Origin: Histophilus somni
GTDB taxonomy: Bacteria; Pseudomonadota; Gammaproteobacteria; Enterobacterales; Pasteurellaceae
Direction: 5' to 3'
NCBI RefSeq assembly: GCF_014202395.1
Contig: NZ_JACHGQ010000001.1
Location: forward strand, 176,311 to 240,310
Length of the DNA: 64,000 nucleotides
The translations under genes and the position numbers were made by a program. This document shows positions 19,728 to 29,502 of the stretch, piece by piece. The notes below the pieces were generated by a model. That model worked only from the letters and a program-made list of their open reading frames with translations. It did not search any database and had not been told where the DNA came from. The number at the start of each line of letters is the position of its first letter. The first letter of the stretch is position 1.

Positions 19728-20549
19728 TTATTTTTCGTAATATAATGATGGACCAGTTGTACCCCCCTTCAGCTCACCATTACCATATTTTTTTGAGATG
19801 TTTCCGTATGCTGAAATTTCAACACGACGGTTTGGACGTAAGCAATCTTTTAGTTCTTTGGCTGGTACATCATTGCAAGCCTTAATCTGTTGCGTTTTAC
19901 CATATCCAATAGCGATAATATCAATATTTAACCCTTTTTCAATTAAACGCTCTTTAACACGATCAGCTCGGCGTTGAGAAAGATCCAAGTTATAAGAATC
20001 TGTACCCAATCGATCAGTAAAACCAACAATTTTAATTTCTTTGGCTGAAAATGCTTCTAATTGCATTGCAACATTATCAACAGCTTCTTCACCTTTTGAG
20101 GTCAACGTATCTTGATCAAAATCAAATAAGAGATCCGTATTTAAACTAAAAGATGCATAACCGTTACAACCATTTGGAAACCAATAGAAATTTTGGGCAT
20201 TCATATTTTTATCGAATAAAATTTTGTATTGGCAAATTTTATGCTCACCATTCTCACGATAATTAAAAGCATAGTCCCACTCACGAACACCATATAAACC
20301 TTCCGAAAAATGCGGACGTCCCAATAGGTTATACAGTTGATCTTTATTCATTCCGCGTTCAACCATACGTAGGTTATCCCAGTTTGGCCACGATCCAAAT
20401 TGGCTACCATCATGATTAAATCTTGACTGATCAATTTTAGGCCACTTCAAGTTATCTGATGTACCCTGTTCGGTGACATTACTTAAATTACCACAAGCCG
20501 ACAATGTTGCTGCTACAACAGCAGATAATACAAAACGTGATAGTTTCAT
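19728..20549 (-). CDS. Lipoprotein with BamE/SmpA-like and OmpA-like domains
   Basis: The 273-residue precursor has a lipoprotein signal peptide with lipobox LSAC (Cys19), so it should be lipid-anchored; residue +2 is Gly, which favours the outer membrane. Next comes a SmpA/OmlA (BamE-like) domain, about residues 60-125 (RGMNKDQLYNLLGRPHFSEG, WDYAFNYR). From about 135 to 250 there is an OmpA-like peptidoglycan-binding domain with the conserved FTDRLGTDSYNLDLSQRRA, where the Asp and Arg bind diaminopimelate. So the protein can tether the outer membrane to peptidoglycan. It is not the housekeeping BamE (too long) nor Pal (extra domain). It is monocistronic and convergent with yniA. Confidence 0.88.
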   Translation of the reverse strand: MKLSRFVLSAVVAATLSACGNLSNVTEQGTSDNLKWPKIDQSRFNHDGSQFGSWPNWDNLRMVERGMNKDQLYNLLGRPHFSEGLYGVREWDYAFNYRENGEHKICQYKILFDKNMNAQNFYWFPNGCNGYASFSLNTDLLFDFDQDTLTSKGEEAVDNVAMQLEAFSAKEIKIVGFTDRLGTDSYNLDLSQRRADRVKERLIEKGLNIDIIAIGYGKTQQIKACNDVPAKELKDCLRPNRRVEISAYGNISKKYGNGELKGGTTGPSLYYEK

Positions 20550-20732
20550 TATTTTACCTTAATTTTATGTATATAAATTTCTTCAAATTTTTTGAATAGC
20601 TTACGATTTAATTTTATATCTTTACAAAAATATTGTCGCATTAAATCACGTCAGCACTGCTTGAGATATTAATATCAAACAACAAAAATGTAAACCAAAT
20701 TTTAATCTCTTTTTGGGCAATGTTGAGTAAGC

Positions 20733-21791
20733 TTATATCAAAGTACTCTCATCACGTTTCAGCAATCGTAACAACACATTATTAGCACTTTCTTCTGCTT
20801 GTTTGCCTAATTTTTGAATGAGTGATTTTTTCATCATATATTTTACCGAAAGCACTGTTTTATCTTTGATTGCTTGTAACAATAAATCATCACTTGTCGC
20901 AATTTCATCAACTAAATGTAACGCTAATGCTTGTTTGCCGAACCAATGTTCACCTGTTGCAATTTTATCAATATCCAAGTGCGGTCTGTTTTGTGTAACG
21001 AATTGTTTAAACAATAAATGAGTGTCTTCTAGATCTTGTTGAAATTTTGCTTTTCCTTTTTCTGTATTTTCACCCAAAATGGTCATTGTGCGTTTATATT
21101 CACCAGCAATCATTACATCAACGTCTATATCATGTTTTTTTAATAAGCGATGAATATTGGGAATTTGAGCAACAACACCAATAGATCCAATGATGGCAAA
21201 AGGAGCGGAAATAATTTTATCTGCAACACAAGCCATCATATACCCCCCGCTTGCAGCAACTTTGTCCACTGCTACAGTTAGCTTAATATTGCGTTGTTTT
21301 AAACGAGCTAATTGAGAAGCAGCCAATCCATAGCCATGCACAACTCCACCGGGACTTTCTAAGCGTAATAAAACCTCGTCATCTTCTTTTGCAACCGCAA
21401 TAATCGCACTAATTTCTTCTCGAAGTGCGGTGGTTTCTGAAGCAGAAATATCACCTTTAAAATGCAATACAAAAAGGTGTGGTTTTCTTTTTTCTGCTAA
21501 CGTTTCCCCTTTTTTACGTTGGGCTTTTTCTTCTTTTGCTTTAAGTTTATCGGCTTTTTTCTGCTCTTTTTCACGTTGTTTTAACGCATCGTCACTCAGG
21601 TAAAAATCACGCAATTTTTTACTGTTATTTTCATATTCTCGTGATAAATCTGTAATAACCAACTCTCCGACTTGATGTGATTTACGTTCTTTCAGTGTCA
21701 TAATCATCATCACTATCCCTGCAACAATTAATAAAATTGTGAGTATTTCTAAAATAAACAAGCCATAACCAATCAATAACTCAGACCACAT
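20733..21791 (-). CDS. sohB: Inner-membrane protease SohB (S49 family)
   Basis: The 352-residue protein starts with a membrane anchor (about residues 8-31), then a Lys/Glu-rich linker (about 65-100) and a single S49 peptidase domain. The nucleophile Ser lies in KVAASGGYMMACVAD and the general-base Lys in GEYKRTMTILGE, the serine-lysine dyad of the SppA/SohB family. The N-terminal cytosolic domain plus single catalytic domain fit SohB rather than SppA. The physiological substrate is not known. It is divergent from the trp operon across a 214-base region. Confidence 0.94.
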   Translation of the reverse strand: MWSELLIGYGLFILEILTILLIVAGIVMMIMTLKERKSHQVGELVITDLSREYENNSKKLRDFYLSDDALKQREKEQKKADKLKAKEEKAQRKKGETLAEKRKPHLFVLHFKGDISASETTALREEISAIIAVAKEDDEVLLRLESPGGVVHGYGLAASQLARLKQRNIKLTVAVDKVAASGGYMMACVADKIISAPFAIIGSIGVVAQIPNIHRLLKKHDIDVDVMIAGEYKRTMTILGENTEKGKAKFQQDLEDTHLLFKQFVTQNRPHLDIDKIATGEHWFGKQALALHLVDEIATSDDLLLQAIKDKTVLSVKYMMKKSLIQKLGKQAEESANNVLLRLLKRDESTLI

Positions 21792-21846
21792 TTTTTCTTC
21801 CTTATATAAGTGAAATTATGAACCGATTATCATAACGAATTTATTT

Positions 21847-21899
21847 AAAAGTGCAATTTTATTGCTTATGCTTTCTCGCAAGAAAATTGCACTTTTTTT
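21847..21899 (+). terminator. Terminator-like hairpin ahead of the trp promoter
   Basis: A 14-bp perfect stem AAAAGTGCAATTTT/AAAATTGCACTTTT (21847-21860 with 21883-21896) with a 22-base loop runs into seven T residues on the plus strand. It ends 40 bases before the trp -35 element, in a region where both neighbouring genes point away. It may block plus-strand read-through into the trp operon, end a short RNA, or act in the sohB leader. Confidence 0.55.
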
Positions 21900-21938
21900 A
21901 TTTCAAATACTTACTTTTAAAATAATGCTACTTCACTA

Positions 21939-21972
21939 TTGACAAAACAAATTTGCACTAGTTTAATAGTTC
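21939..21972 (+). promoter_or_regulatory. trp promoter with overlapping TrpR operator
   Basis: A perfect -35 TTGACA (21939-21944) is followed, after 17 bases, by a -10 TTTAAT (21962-21967). The palindrome GCACTAGTTTAATAGTTC (21955-21972) overlaps the -10 and resembles the E. coli trp operator core ACTAGTTAACTAGT. About 32 bases separate the expected transcript start from the trpE ATG, too few for a leader peptide and attenuator. trpR itself is not in the window. Confidence 0.8.
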
Positions 21973-22005
21973 ATCTTTAAATTTATTCTAAAGAAGGATT
22001 CTTTT

Positions 22006-23547
22006 ATGTTTGCCCCCTTTATTGAAGTATTAACTCAGAAGTTACCTTATCACAAAGATCCTACCGCAGTTTTTGCAACACTTTGTCAACAAAAAACTAA
22101 TACTTTGTTGTTAGAAAGTGCGGAAATCTCCAGTAAAAATAGTTTAAAAAGCCTATTGTTTGTAAATTCCGCAATCAAAATATCTTGTTTCGGTAATACT
22201 ATTATATTTAACGCTTTAACCAGCAATGGAAAAACAGTTTTACCTCTTATTAGAGAAAAATTACAGCCAACAGCAAAAATACTTGTGAAGTCTGAAAGCG
22301 ATTTAGAAGTTATTATCCCTCCGATTAATCCCAATCTCGATGAAGATAGCAAATTACAGGCAACAACCGTTTTTGATGGCTTACGTTGTTTAACAGATAT
22401 TTATGCTCAATCAAAAATACCCATTTTTCTAGGGGGATTATTTGCCTATGATTTAGTAATTAATTTTATACCAATGGAAAATATTAGCCTAGAAGATGAT
22501 GGATTAACCTGTCCTGACTATGTATTTTATTTGGCAGAAAATTTATTGGTGATTGATCATCAATTACAACAAACTACTCTACAATCATTCTGTTTTCATT
22601 CGCAAGAATTAGGTAATGTGCAAAAAAGTGCGATGGAAATTTGTCAAAAATTAACGAAAATTGAACCGCACTTAGCTGTCTCAAAAGCGAGTGTTTTAGT
22701 ACAAGTAAATTTAGAAGACGAATCTTTTAAAGCCATTATTGAACAATTAAAACAGCATATTTATGCAGGAAATATTTTCCAAATTGTTCCTTCTCGTCGC
22801 TTTATGCTGGAATGCCCAAATACGTTGGCCAGCTACCGTCAATTAAAGAAAAATAACCCAAGTCCTTATATGTTTTTTATGCAAGATACCGATTTCATCT
22901 TATTTGGTTCCTCTCCTGAAAGTGCATTGAAATATAATGCTGAAAATCGCCAAGTAGAAATTTATCCGATTGCTGGATCTCGTTCTCGTGGCTTTGATCA
23001 ACAGGGTAATATCGATCCTGAATTAGATACTCGTTTGGAGTTGGAATTGCGTTTAGACAAGAAAGAGCTCGCAGAACATCTTATGCTCGTTGATCTTGCT
23101 CGTAACGATATTGCTCGAGTCTGTGAAAGCGGTACAAGACAGGTTAAGGAGCTAATGCAAGTAGATCGCTATTCTCATATTATGCACCTTGTTTCTCGTG
23201 TAGTCGGAAAATTACGCCCCGAGCTTGATGCCTTTCATGCTTATCAGGCTTGTATGAATATGGGAACTTTAACTGGTGCCCCGAAAATTAAAGCAATGCA
23301 ATTAATTTACCAAGTTGAAAAACAAAAGCGTCATAGTTATGGCGGTGCAATAGGATATTTATCTTCTGATGGTAATTTTGATACCTGTATTGTGATACGT
23401 TCCGCTTTTGTACAACAAGGTATTGCTTATATTCAAGCAGGTTGTGGTGAAGTCTTAGATTCCGATCCACAAATGGAGGCTGATGAAACCCGTCACAAAG
23501 CTAAAGCTGTGATTAATGCAATATTGCAAACCAATACTCAAGACTAA
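22006..23547 (+). CDS. trpE: Anthranilate synthase component I
   Basis: TrpE makes anthranilate from chorismate using ammonia delivered by TrpG, the first committed step to tryptophan. The 513 residues show the N-terminal tryptophan-feedback motif LLLESAE (about residues 34-40) and the chorismate-binding C-terminal half: IFQIVPSRRF, PSPYMFFMQ, PIAGSRSRGF, LMLVDLARNDIARV, GTLTGAPKIKAM and the closing QAGCGEVLDSDPQMEADET. It is the first gene of the operon, directly behind the TrpR-type promoter, with an AAGAAGGA ribosome site. Confidence 0.97.
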   Translation: MFAPFIEVLTQKLPYHKDPTAVFATLCQQKTNTLLLESAEISSKNSLKSLLFVNSAIKISCFGNTIIFNALTSNGKTVLPLIREKLQPTAKILVKSESDLEVIIPPINPNLDEDSKLQATTVFDGLRCLTDIYAQSKIPIFLGGLFAYDLVINFIPMENISLEDDGLTCPDYVFYLAENLLVIDHQLQQTTLQSFCFHSQELGNVQKSAMEICQKLTKIEPHLAVSKASVLVQVNLEDESFKAIIEQLKQHIYAGNIFQIVPSRRFMLECPNTLASYRQLKKNNPSPYMFFMQDTDFILFGSSPESALKYNAENRQVEIYPIAGSRSRGFDQQGNIDPELDTRLELELRLDKKELAEHLMLVDLARNDIARVCESGTRQVKELMQVDRYSHIMHLVSRVVGKLRPELDAFHAYQACMNMGTLTGAPKIKAMQLIYQVEKQKRHSYGGAIGYLSSDGNFDTCIVIRSAFVQQGIAYIQAGCGEVLDSDPQMEADETRHKAKAVINAILQTNTQD

Positions 23548-23557
23548 AGGAGACAAT

Positions 23558-24163
23558 ATGGCAAGAATTATATTTTTAGATAACTTTGATTCCTTTACTT
23601 ACAATCTAGTAGATCAATTCCGCAGTTTAGGGCATCAAGTACAAGTTTTTTGCAATAACTTCGATTTAAAGTTATTAACTCAAATTATTTTAGCAGAAAA
23701 AGAGACTGTTTTAGCCCTCTCACCAGGTCCAGGTACTCCTGCACAGGCGGGAATTTTATTGCCTTTAATTCAAACACTAAAAGGTAAAGTAGCTATGATT
23801 GGCATTTGTTTGGGGCATCAGGCTTTGATTGAAGCATTCGGTGGAGACGTTGTTCCCTCCGGTGAAATTTCACATGGGAAAGTATCAAATATTTATCATG
23901 ATAACCAAATGATGTTTCAGGGGTTAGATAATCCTATGCCAGTTGCTCGTTATCATTCTTTAATGGGAAGAAAAATTTCGGAAGAGTTTATTATTAATGC
24001 TGAATATAAGGGCATCATTATGGCTATCCGCCATAAAACCTTGCCTATTTGCAGTTTTCAATTTCACCCTGAAAGTATATTAACGAAGCAAGGCTCACAG
24101 TTATTAGAGCAAAGTATTCAATGGTTATTGGCTCAAAGTAGAGAACAATATAATTATTTATGA
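23558..24163 (+). CDS. trpG: Anthranilate synthase component II (glutamine amidotransferase)
   Basis: This 201-residue class I glutamine amidotransferase supplies ammonia to TrpE. The nucleophile Cys is in [15 protein letters not shown] (about residue 86), and the His-Glu pair is in [10 protein letters not shown] near residue 177. It is a free-standing TrpG, not fused to TrpD as in E. coli. The frame opens upstream at 23516, inside trpE, but the ATG at 23558 with an AAGGAGA ribosome site and the family start [17 protein letters not shown] is clearly right. It begins 10 bases after trpE. Confidence 0.96.
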   Translation: MARIIFLDNFDSFTYNLVDQFRSLGHQVQVFCNNFDLKLLTQIILAEKETVLALSPGPGTPAQAGILLPLIQTLKGKVAMIGICLGHQALIEAFGGDVVPSGEISHGKVSNIYHDNQMMFQGLDNPMPVARYHSLMGRKISEEFIINAEYKGIIMAIRHKTLPICSFQFHPESILTKQGSQLLEQSIQWLLAQSREQYNYL

Positions 24164-24207
24164 TTTACCGACGTCAAAATAGAACGAAAAATAAGAAGGA
24201 AAACAAC

Positions 24208-25212
24208 ATGCAAACAGAACAATTAATCAGTCAACTTTTCGACGGACAACATTTAAACCAAGAACAAATACAACAGTTATTTCATTATATTATTCAAGGA
24301 CAACTTTCTAATGAACAACTTGCAGGCGTACTTATCGCCTTAAAATTTCGTGGTGAACAAACAGATGAAATTAGCGGTGCAGTAAAAGCCATTATTGCCA
24401 ACGCTAAGCCATTTCCATTCATAGACTACCCTTTTGCCGATATTGTCGGAACGGGAGGTGATAATGCTAATACCATCAATATTTCAACTACTGCGGCAAT
24501 TGTTGCTGCAACATTAGGATACAAAGTGGCAAAACATGGTAATCGAAGTGTATCCAGCAAAAGCGGTGCAAGTGATGTATTAAATGCTTTAGGGATAAAA
24601 ATTGACTTATCTGCTGAAAAGTCCAAACAAGCCCTAGATAATCTCAACCTTTGTTTTCTCTGGGCACAACAATATCATCTAGGATTTAAACATGTCGCAC
24701 CTGTACGACAAATATTAAAAACACGCACGATTTTCAATATTTTAGGTCCTTTATGCAATCCCGCTCGCCCAAAACATCAACTACTGGGGGTTTATACACC
24801 GCACTTACTTAAAATCTATGCTGAAAGTGCATTAAGACTAGGGCATCAGCATAGTATCGTTATTCATGGTTCCGGTTTAGATGAAGTTGCTATTCATGGA
24901 AAAACCGATGTTGCGGAAATTTGTCATGGAAAAATTGAATATTATAGTTTAACACCTCATGACTTTGGTTTTACTCCTAAACCATTAGAAACGTTACGTG
25001 GCGGTACAGCAGAAGAAAATGCCAAAATATTGACCGCACTTTTACAAGGGAAAGGTAAAGATGAGCATAATCAAGCTGTTGCTATGAATACTGCTTTATT
25101 AATGAAGTTATTTGGCAATGATGATATTAAAGCCAATGCAGAAAAAGCCTTAAATATTATGGCAAACGGTAAAGCATTTGAAACATTAAACCAATTAAAA
25201 CTGTATCAATAA
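24208..25212 (+). CDS. trpD: Anthranilate phosphoribosyltransferase
   Basis: TrpD joins anthranilate to PRPP. The 334 residues have the [14 protein letters not shown] phosphate-binding motif (about residues 79-92), [17 protein letters not shown], and the [13 protein letters not shown] stretch, all typical. The frame can start at 24160, where ATGA overlaps the trpG stop, adding 16 basic residues; I prefer the ATG at 24208 because it has a strong AAGGA ribosome site and matches family length. Coupling through the ATGA overlap remains possible. Confidence 0.95.
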   Translation: MQTEQLISQLFDGQHLNQEQIQQLFHYIIQGQLSNEQLAGVLIALKFRGEQTDEISGAVKAIIANAKPFPFIDYPFADIVGTGGDNANTINISTTAAIVAATLGYKVAKHGNRSVSSKSGASDVLNALGIKIDLSAEKSKQALDNLNLCFLWAQQYHLGFKHVAPVRQILKTRTIFNILGPLCNPARPKHQLLGVYTPHLLKIYAESALRLGHQHSIVIHGSGLDEVAIHGKTDVAEICHGKIEYYSLTPHDFGFTPKPLETLRGGTAEENAKILTALLQGKGKDEHNQAVAMNTALLMKLFGNDDIKANAEKALNIMANGKAFETLNQLKLYQ

Positions 25213-25224
25213 ATAGGAATTATC

Positions 25225-26643
25225 ATGCAACCCAATATCCCCTCTATTTTGCAAAAAATTGTACAAGATAAAAAACGATGGATCGCAGAAAAACAAGCTG
25301 CATTTCCTCTTGCTCATTTTCAGCAAGAAATTAAAAATTCCGACCGCTCTTTTTATCAAGTGTTAAGCCAAGGCTCACATCAACGCCCCGCTTTCATTTT
25401 AGAGTGCAAAAAAGCATCACCTTCGAAAGGTTTAATTCGTTCTGATTTTAATATAGTAGAAATTGCAAATGTCTATAAAAATTATGCTTCGGTCATTTCT
25501 GTTTTAACAGATGAAAAATATTTCCAAGGAGATTTTAACTACTTGCCCTTAGTACGTAAGAAGGCTACTCAACCTGTTCTTTGTAAGGATTTTATACTGA
25601 GTAAATATCAAGTGTATTTAGCACGTTATTATCAAGCTGATGGAATTTTATTGATGTTGTCGATACTTGATGATGAAACTTACCGCACTTTATCTGATCT
25701 TGCACATAACCTTGGAATGGGCGTTTTAACTGAGACATCCAACCAAAAGGAATTAGATCGAGCCATAAAACTGGGTGCAAAAGTAATTGGAATTAATAAT
25801 CGAAATTTACACGATCTCTCCGTAGATCTTAACCGCACGCCTCCTTTGGCAAGACAAATTCCGGCAGATCGCATTGTGATCAGCGAGTCAGGTATTTCTT
25901 CTCATCAACAAGTACAACAATTAAAACCTTATGTACATGGCTTTTTAATCGGTAGCAGTTTAACTAGTGGTAAAGATCTTAACAATGCCGTACGTTCGGT
26001 ACTTTTGGGTGAACACAAAGTTTGTGGTTTAACACGTGGACAAGATGTCAAAGCAAGCTATGCTCAAGGTGCTTTATACGGCGGATTGATTTTTGCTGAA
26101 AGTTCTCCTCGTAAACTCTCCCTATGTCAAGCACAGAAATTGGTTAAGCAAGCACCTTTGCTTTTTGTTGGCGTTTTCCAAAATCAGTCTATTGCGTTTA
26201 TCCATAACATCGCTACACAATTACAATTGTTCGCCGTGCAGTTACATGGTGATGAAAATGCTGAATTTATTACCGCACTTCGCCAAGTTCTACCTACACA
26301 ATGTCAAATTTGGAAAGCTGTTACGATTGACGTTACCGAGCAATATGAACAAGGGAAAAGTGCGGTAGATTTTGAAGAAATTCCTTATGTAGATCGTTAT
26401 GTTTTTGATAGTAAGGCAGATAATCGACAAGGTGGTACAGGACAAACTTTTAACTGGAATTATATTCCTCCCTCCATTAAATACAAAGTCATGCTTGCCG
26501 GTGGAATAAATATTCAAAATATTGAACAAGCATTGCAACAACATTGTCTAGGGATTGATTTAAATTCAGGTGTTGAATGTGCCAACGGCATAAAAGATCA
26601 AATAAAATTACAAACAGTTTTTGACAAAATCCAAAATCAATAA
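25225..26643 (+). CDS. trpCF: Bifunctional indole-3-glycerol-phosphate synthase / PRA isomerase
   Basis: The 472-residue fusion performs two consecutive steps. Residues about 1-255 form the TrpC barrel ([51 protein letters not shown]), which closes the indole ring. Residues about 260-472 form the TrpF barrel ([11 protein letters not shown], with the catalytic Cys, and [26 protein letters not shown]), which isomerises phosphoribosylanthranilate. The fusion is the usual gammaproteobacterial form. Exact uptake sequences occur within the gene at 25682, 26272 and 26358. It starts 12 bases after trpD. Confidence 0.96.
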   Translation: MQPNIPSILQKIVQDKKRWIAEKQAAFPLAHFQQEIKNSDRSFYQVLSQGSHQRPAFILECKKASPSKGLIRSDFNIVEIANVYKNYASVISVLTDEKYFQGDFNYLPLVRKKATQPVLCKDFILSKYQVYLARYYQADGILLMLSILDDETYRTLSDLAHNLGMGVLTETSNQKELDRAIKLGAKVIGINNRNLHDLSVDLNRTPPLARQIPADRIVISESGISSHQQVQQLKPYVHGFLIGSSLTSGKDLNNAVRSVLLGEHKVCGLTRGQDVKASYAQGALYGGLIFAESSPRKLSLCQAQKLVKQAPLLFVGVFQNQSIAFIHNIATQLQLFAVQLHGDENAEFITALRQVLPTQCQIWKAVTIDVTEQYEQGKSAVDFEEIPYVDRYVFDSKADNRQGGTGQTFNWNYIPPSIKYKVMLAGGINIQNIEQALQQHCLGIDLNSGVECANGIKDQIKLQTVFDKIQNQ

Positions 26644-26652
26644 GGAAAAAAT

Positions 26653-27849
26653 ATGACGGGTACAATTTTAAATCCCTATTTTGGCGAATTTGGTGGAATG
26701 TATGTACCGGAAATTCTGGTACCGGTACTAAAACAATTAGAAAAGGCTTTTGTTGAAGCACAGCACGATCCTGTGTTTCAGCAAGAATTTCAAGATTTGC
26801 TTAAAAATTATGCGGGTCGTCCAACAGCGTTAACTTTATGTCGCAACCTCACTAAAGGTACAAAAACAAAATTGTATTTAAAACGTGAAGATTTACTTCA
26901 CGGCGGGGCACATAAAACCAATCAAGTATTAGGGCAAATTTTGCTAGCAAAACGTATGGGAAAAACACGTATTATTGCGGAAACCGGTGCGGGGCAACAC
27001 GGTGTAGCCACAGCTTTAGCTTGTGCCATGTTGGATATGCCTTGCCGAGTTTACATGGGAGCAAAAGATGTTGAACGTCAATCGCCGAATGTATTTCGTA
27101 TGCGTTTAATGGGTGCCGAAGTTATTCCTGTTGAAAAAGGTTCTTGCTCATTAAAAGATGCTTGTTGTGAGGCTATGCGTGATTGGTCAGCTAATTATGA
27201 GACAACCCATTATTTATTAGGTACAGCAGCAGGACCGCACCCATTCCCGACTATTGTGCGAGAATTTCAAAAAATGATTGGTGAAGAGACTAAACGTCAA
27301 ATTTTAGCTAAGGAAAATCGCTTACCTGATGCTGTTATTGCCGCAGTAGGTGGAGGTTCAAACGCAATTGGTATGTTTGCTGAGTTTATTGCAGAAAAAT
27401 CAGTACAACTTATTGGAATTGAACCTGCCGGCAACGGTATTCATACAGGAAAGCATGGAGCACCACTTCGTCATGGCTCCATTGGCATTTACTTTGGTAT
27501 GAAATCCCCGATTATGCAAACTCAAGACGGACAAATTGAGGAATCTTATTCTATTTCCGCCGGCTTAGACTTTCCATCCGTTGGTCCTGAACACGCCTAT
27601 TTACATACTATTGGGCGAGCTCAATATGAAAGTATTACTGACGATGAAGCAATTGAGGCATTTCAAGCCCTAGCCAAACATGAAGGTATTATTCCTGCTT
27701 TAGAAAGCTCACATGCTTTGGCTTATGCTTTAAAAATCATTGTACAAAATCCGGAAAAAGAACAATTACTTGTAGTAAATTTATCAGGTCGAGGCGATAA
27801 AGATATTTTTACTGTAGATAAAATTTTAACCGAGAAAGGAATTATCTGA
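26653..27849 (+). CDS. trpB: Tryptophan synthase beta chain
   Basis: TrpB condenses indole with serine, using pyridoxal phosphate. The 398 residues have the PLP lysine in [14 protein letters not shown] (about residue 88), the catalytic Glu region [12 protein letters not shown], the phosphate-binding loop [11 protein letters not shown] and the C-terminal NLSGRGDKD. All active-site elements are present. It follows trpCF after 9 bases, and its stop overlaps the trpA start (TGATG). In H. influenzae, as I recall it, trpBA is separate from trpEGDC, so the joined operon is notable. Confidence 0.98.
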   Translation: MTGTILNPYFGEFGGMYVPEILVPVLKQLEKAFVEAQHDPVFQQEFQDLLKNYAGRPTALTLCRNLTKGTKTKLYLKREDLLHGGAHKTNQVLGQILLAKRMGKTRIIAETGAGQHGVATALACAMLDMPCRVYMGAKDVERQSPNVFRMRLMGAEVIPVEKGSCSLKDACCEAMRDWSANYETTHYLLGTAAGPHPFPTIVREFQKMIGEETKRQILAKENRLPDAVIAAVGGGSNAIGMFAEFIAEKSVQLIGIEPAGNGIHTGKHGAPLRHGSIGIYFGMKSPIMQTQDGQIEESYSISAGLDFPSVGPEHAYLHTIGRAQYESITDDEAIEAFQALAKHEGIIPALESSHALAYALKIIVQNPEKEQLLVVNLSGRGDKDIFTVDKILTEKGII

Positions 27850-28658
27850 TGGGATATTTTGAACAAAAATTTTTACAACTACAAAAGCAAAAACAAGGTG
27901 CTTTTGTTCCTTTTGTTACTTTATGCGATCCAAATTTCGACCGCTCTTTTGAAATTATTTGTACCTTAGTGGATAACGGTGCAGATGCTTTAGAACTTGG
28001 GTTTCCTTTCTCCGATCCTTTACTTGACGGTTCGGTTATTCAAGCTGCTAATCATCGTGCTTTAAACGCAGGCTGCAGTACAAAAGAAAGTTTTCAACTA
28101 ATTGCCAAAGTGCGGTCCAAATATCCCGATATTCCGATCAGTCTACTCCTTTGTGCCAACTTAATTTATGCTCAAACTTTAGATGGATTTTATCAACGCT
28201 GTGCTGAAGTCGGAGTTGATGCGGTATTGGTGGCTGATATTCCTCTGCTTGCTTCTGAACCGTATATTCAATCCGCTCAAAAATATGACATTCAACCGGT
28301 TTTTATCTGTCCACCCAATGCAGATGAAACAACCCTTAAAGCAGTGGCGGAAAAAAGCAAAGGCTACATTTATTTAGTTTCTCGATCTGGCGTAACAAGT
28401 GCTGAAAATCAACAAAGTGCGAAAAATCTAGCTAATCTCATCAAAGGCTTAAAAAAATATGGCTCAGCTCCGATTTTACAAGGTTTTGGTATAGCTCAAC
28501 CACAACAAGTTAAAGATGCGTTAAAATCAGGCGTTGCCGGTGCAATTTCAGGTTCAGCTATAGTGCAAATTATTGAACGAAATCTCACAGATCAAGAAAA
28601 ATGCCTCTCCGAATTGGCAGAATTCGTGCAAAAAATGAAACAAGCGACATTGTTGTGA
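27849..28658 (+). CDS. trpA: Tryptophan synthase alpha chain
   Basis: TrpA splits indole-3-glycerol phosphate and channels indole to TrpB. The 269-residue barrel shows the catalytic Glu in [14 protein letters not shown] (about residues 48-61, also holding the catalytic Asp) and the phosphate-binding stretches [12 protein letters not shown] and [19 protein letters not shown]. Its ATG overlaps the trpB stop, so translation is coupled. It is the last gene of the operon, followed by a terminator 28 bases later. Confidence 0.97.
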   Translation: MGYFEQKFLQLQKQKQGAFVPFVTLCDPNFDRSFEIICTLVDNGADALELGFPFSDPLLDGSVIQAANHRALNAGCSTKESFQLIAKVRSKYPDIPISLLLCANLIYAQTLDGFYQRCAEVGVDAVLVADIPLLASEPYIQSAQKYDIQPVFICPPNADETTLKAVAEKSKGYIYLVSRSGVTSAENQQSAKNLANLIKGLKKYGSAPILQGFGIAQPQQVKDALKSGVAGAISGSAIVQIIERNLTDQEKCLSELAEFVQKMKQATLL

Positions 28659-28686
28659 TGATATTCAATCCTACCTAAATTTCGCC

Positions 28687-28714
28687 GCCCTGTTATCTTA
28701 CAGGGCTTTTTATT
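28687..28714 (+). terminator. Terminator of the trp operon
   Basis: The stem GCCCTG/CAGGGC (28687-28692 with 28701-28706) with an 8-base loop is followed by TTTTTATTTT. It is a textbook intrinsic terminator, 28 bases after trpA. Confidence 0.9.
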
Positions 28715-28767
28715 TTACCGTTTTTCTATTCTAGGCTATACTGTGCATCTTTAGGAGCGGTAAAAAA

Positions 28768-29460
28768 ATGAAAAAAATTGAACAGTTATTTGCCAATAAT
28801 TTTAGTTGGGCAAATAGGATGAAAGAAGAAAATGCTGAGTATTTTAAAGCGTTAGCAGAAAATCAAACACCTAGCTATTTATGGATTGGTTGTTCCGATA
28901 GTCGTGTTCCTGCTGAAAATTTGACAAATTTAAAACCCGGTGAATTATTTGTGCATAGGAATGTAGCAAATCAAGTTATTCATACTGATTTAAATTGTTT
29001 ATCTGTGGTGCAATATGCTGTTGATGTGCTAAATATTGAGCATATTATTATTTGTGGGCATACCAACTGCGGTGGGATTAAAGCAGCTATGGTGGATCAA
29101 GATCTGGGATTGATTAATAACTGGTTGTTACATATTCGTGATATTTGGTTTAAACATGGTCATTTATTGGGTAAGTTATCTCCTGAAAAACGCGCTGATA
29201 TGTTGACAAGAATTAATGTTGCGGAACAAGTGTATAACTTAGGCAGCTCATCTATTGTTAAATCAGCTTGGAAAAGTGGAAAAAAACTTTCTTTGCATGG
29301 CTGGATTTATGATGTTAACGACGGTTTCTTAATTGATCAAGGTGTAACGGCAACCAGCCGAGAAACTTTAGAAATATCCTATCGTGATACAATAGCAAAA
29401 TTATTTAAATTGAACGAAGATGAGTTACTACTAAAACCTCATCAAGTAAAATCAGAGTAA
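28768..29460 (+). CDS. can: Beta-class carbonic anhydrase
   Basis: The 230-residue enzyme interconverts carbon dioxide and bicarbonate. Its zinc ligands are visible: Cys and Asp in [10 protein letters not shown] (about residues 42-44), and His and Cys in [14 protein letters not shown] (about 98-101), as in the E. coli Can and H. influenzae enzymes, which are allosterically controlled by bicarbonate. An AGGAGCGG ribosome site precedes the start. It is the first of can, purK; the next enzyme, PurK, consumes bicarbonate. Confidence 0.96.
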   Translation: MKKIEQLFANNFSWANRMKEENAEYFKALAENQTPSYLWIGCSDSRVPAENLTNLKPGELFVHRNVANQVIHTDLNCLSVVQYAVDVLNIEHIIICGHTNCGGIKAAMVDQDLGLINNWLLHIRDIWFKHGHLLGKLSPEKRADMLTRINVAEQVYNLGSSSIVKSAWKSGKKLSLHGWIYDVNDGFLIDQGVTATSRETLEISYRDTIAKLFKLNEDELLLKPHQVKSE

Positions 29461-29502
29461 ATAAAAATTTACAATATCTTAATTAAGTATAAGGATCATT
29501 TA

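Noticed and set aside
24160..24207. Upstream start for trpD overlapping the trpG stop (ATGA)
   Set aside because: It adds a basic, non-conserved 16-residue extension and has no ribosome site, whereas the ATG at 24208 has a strong one; coupling is possible but not needed.
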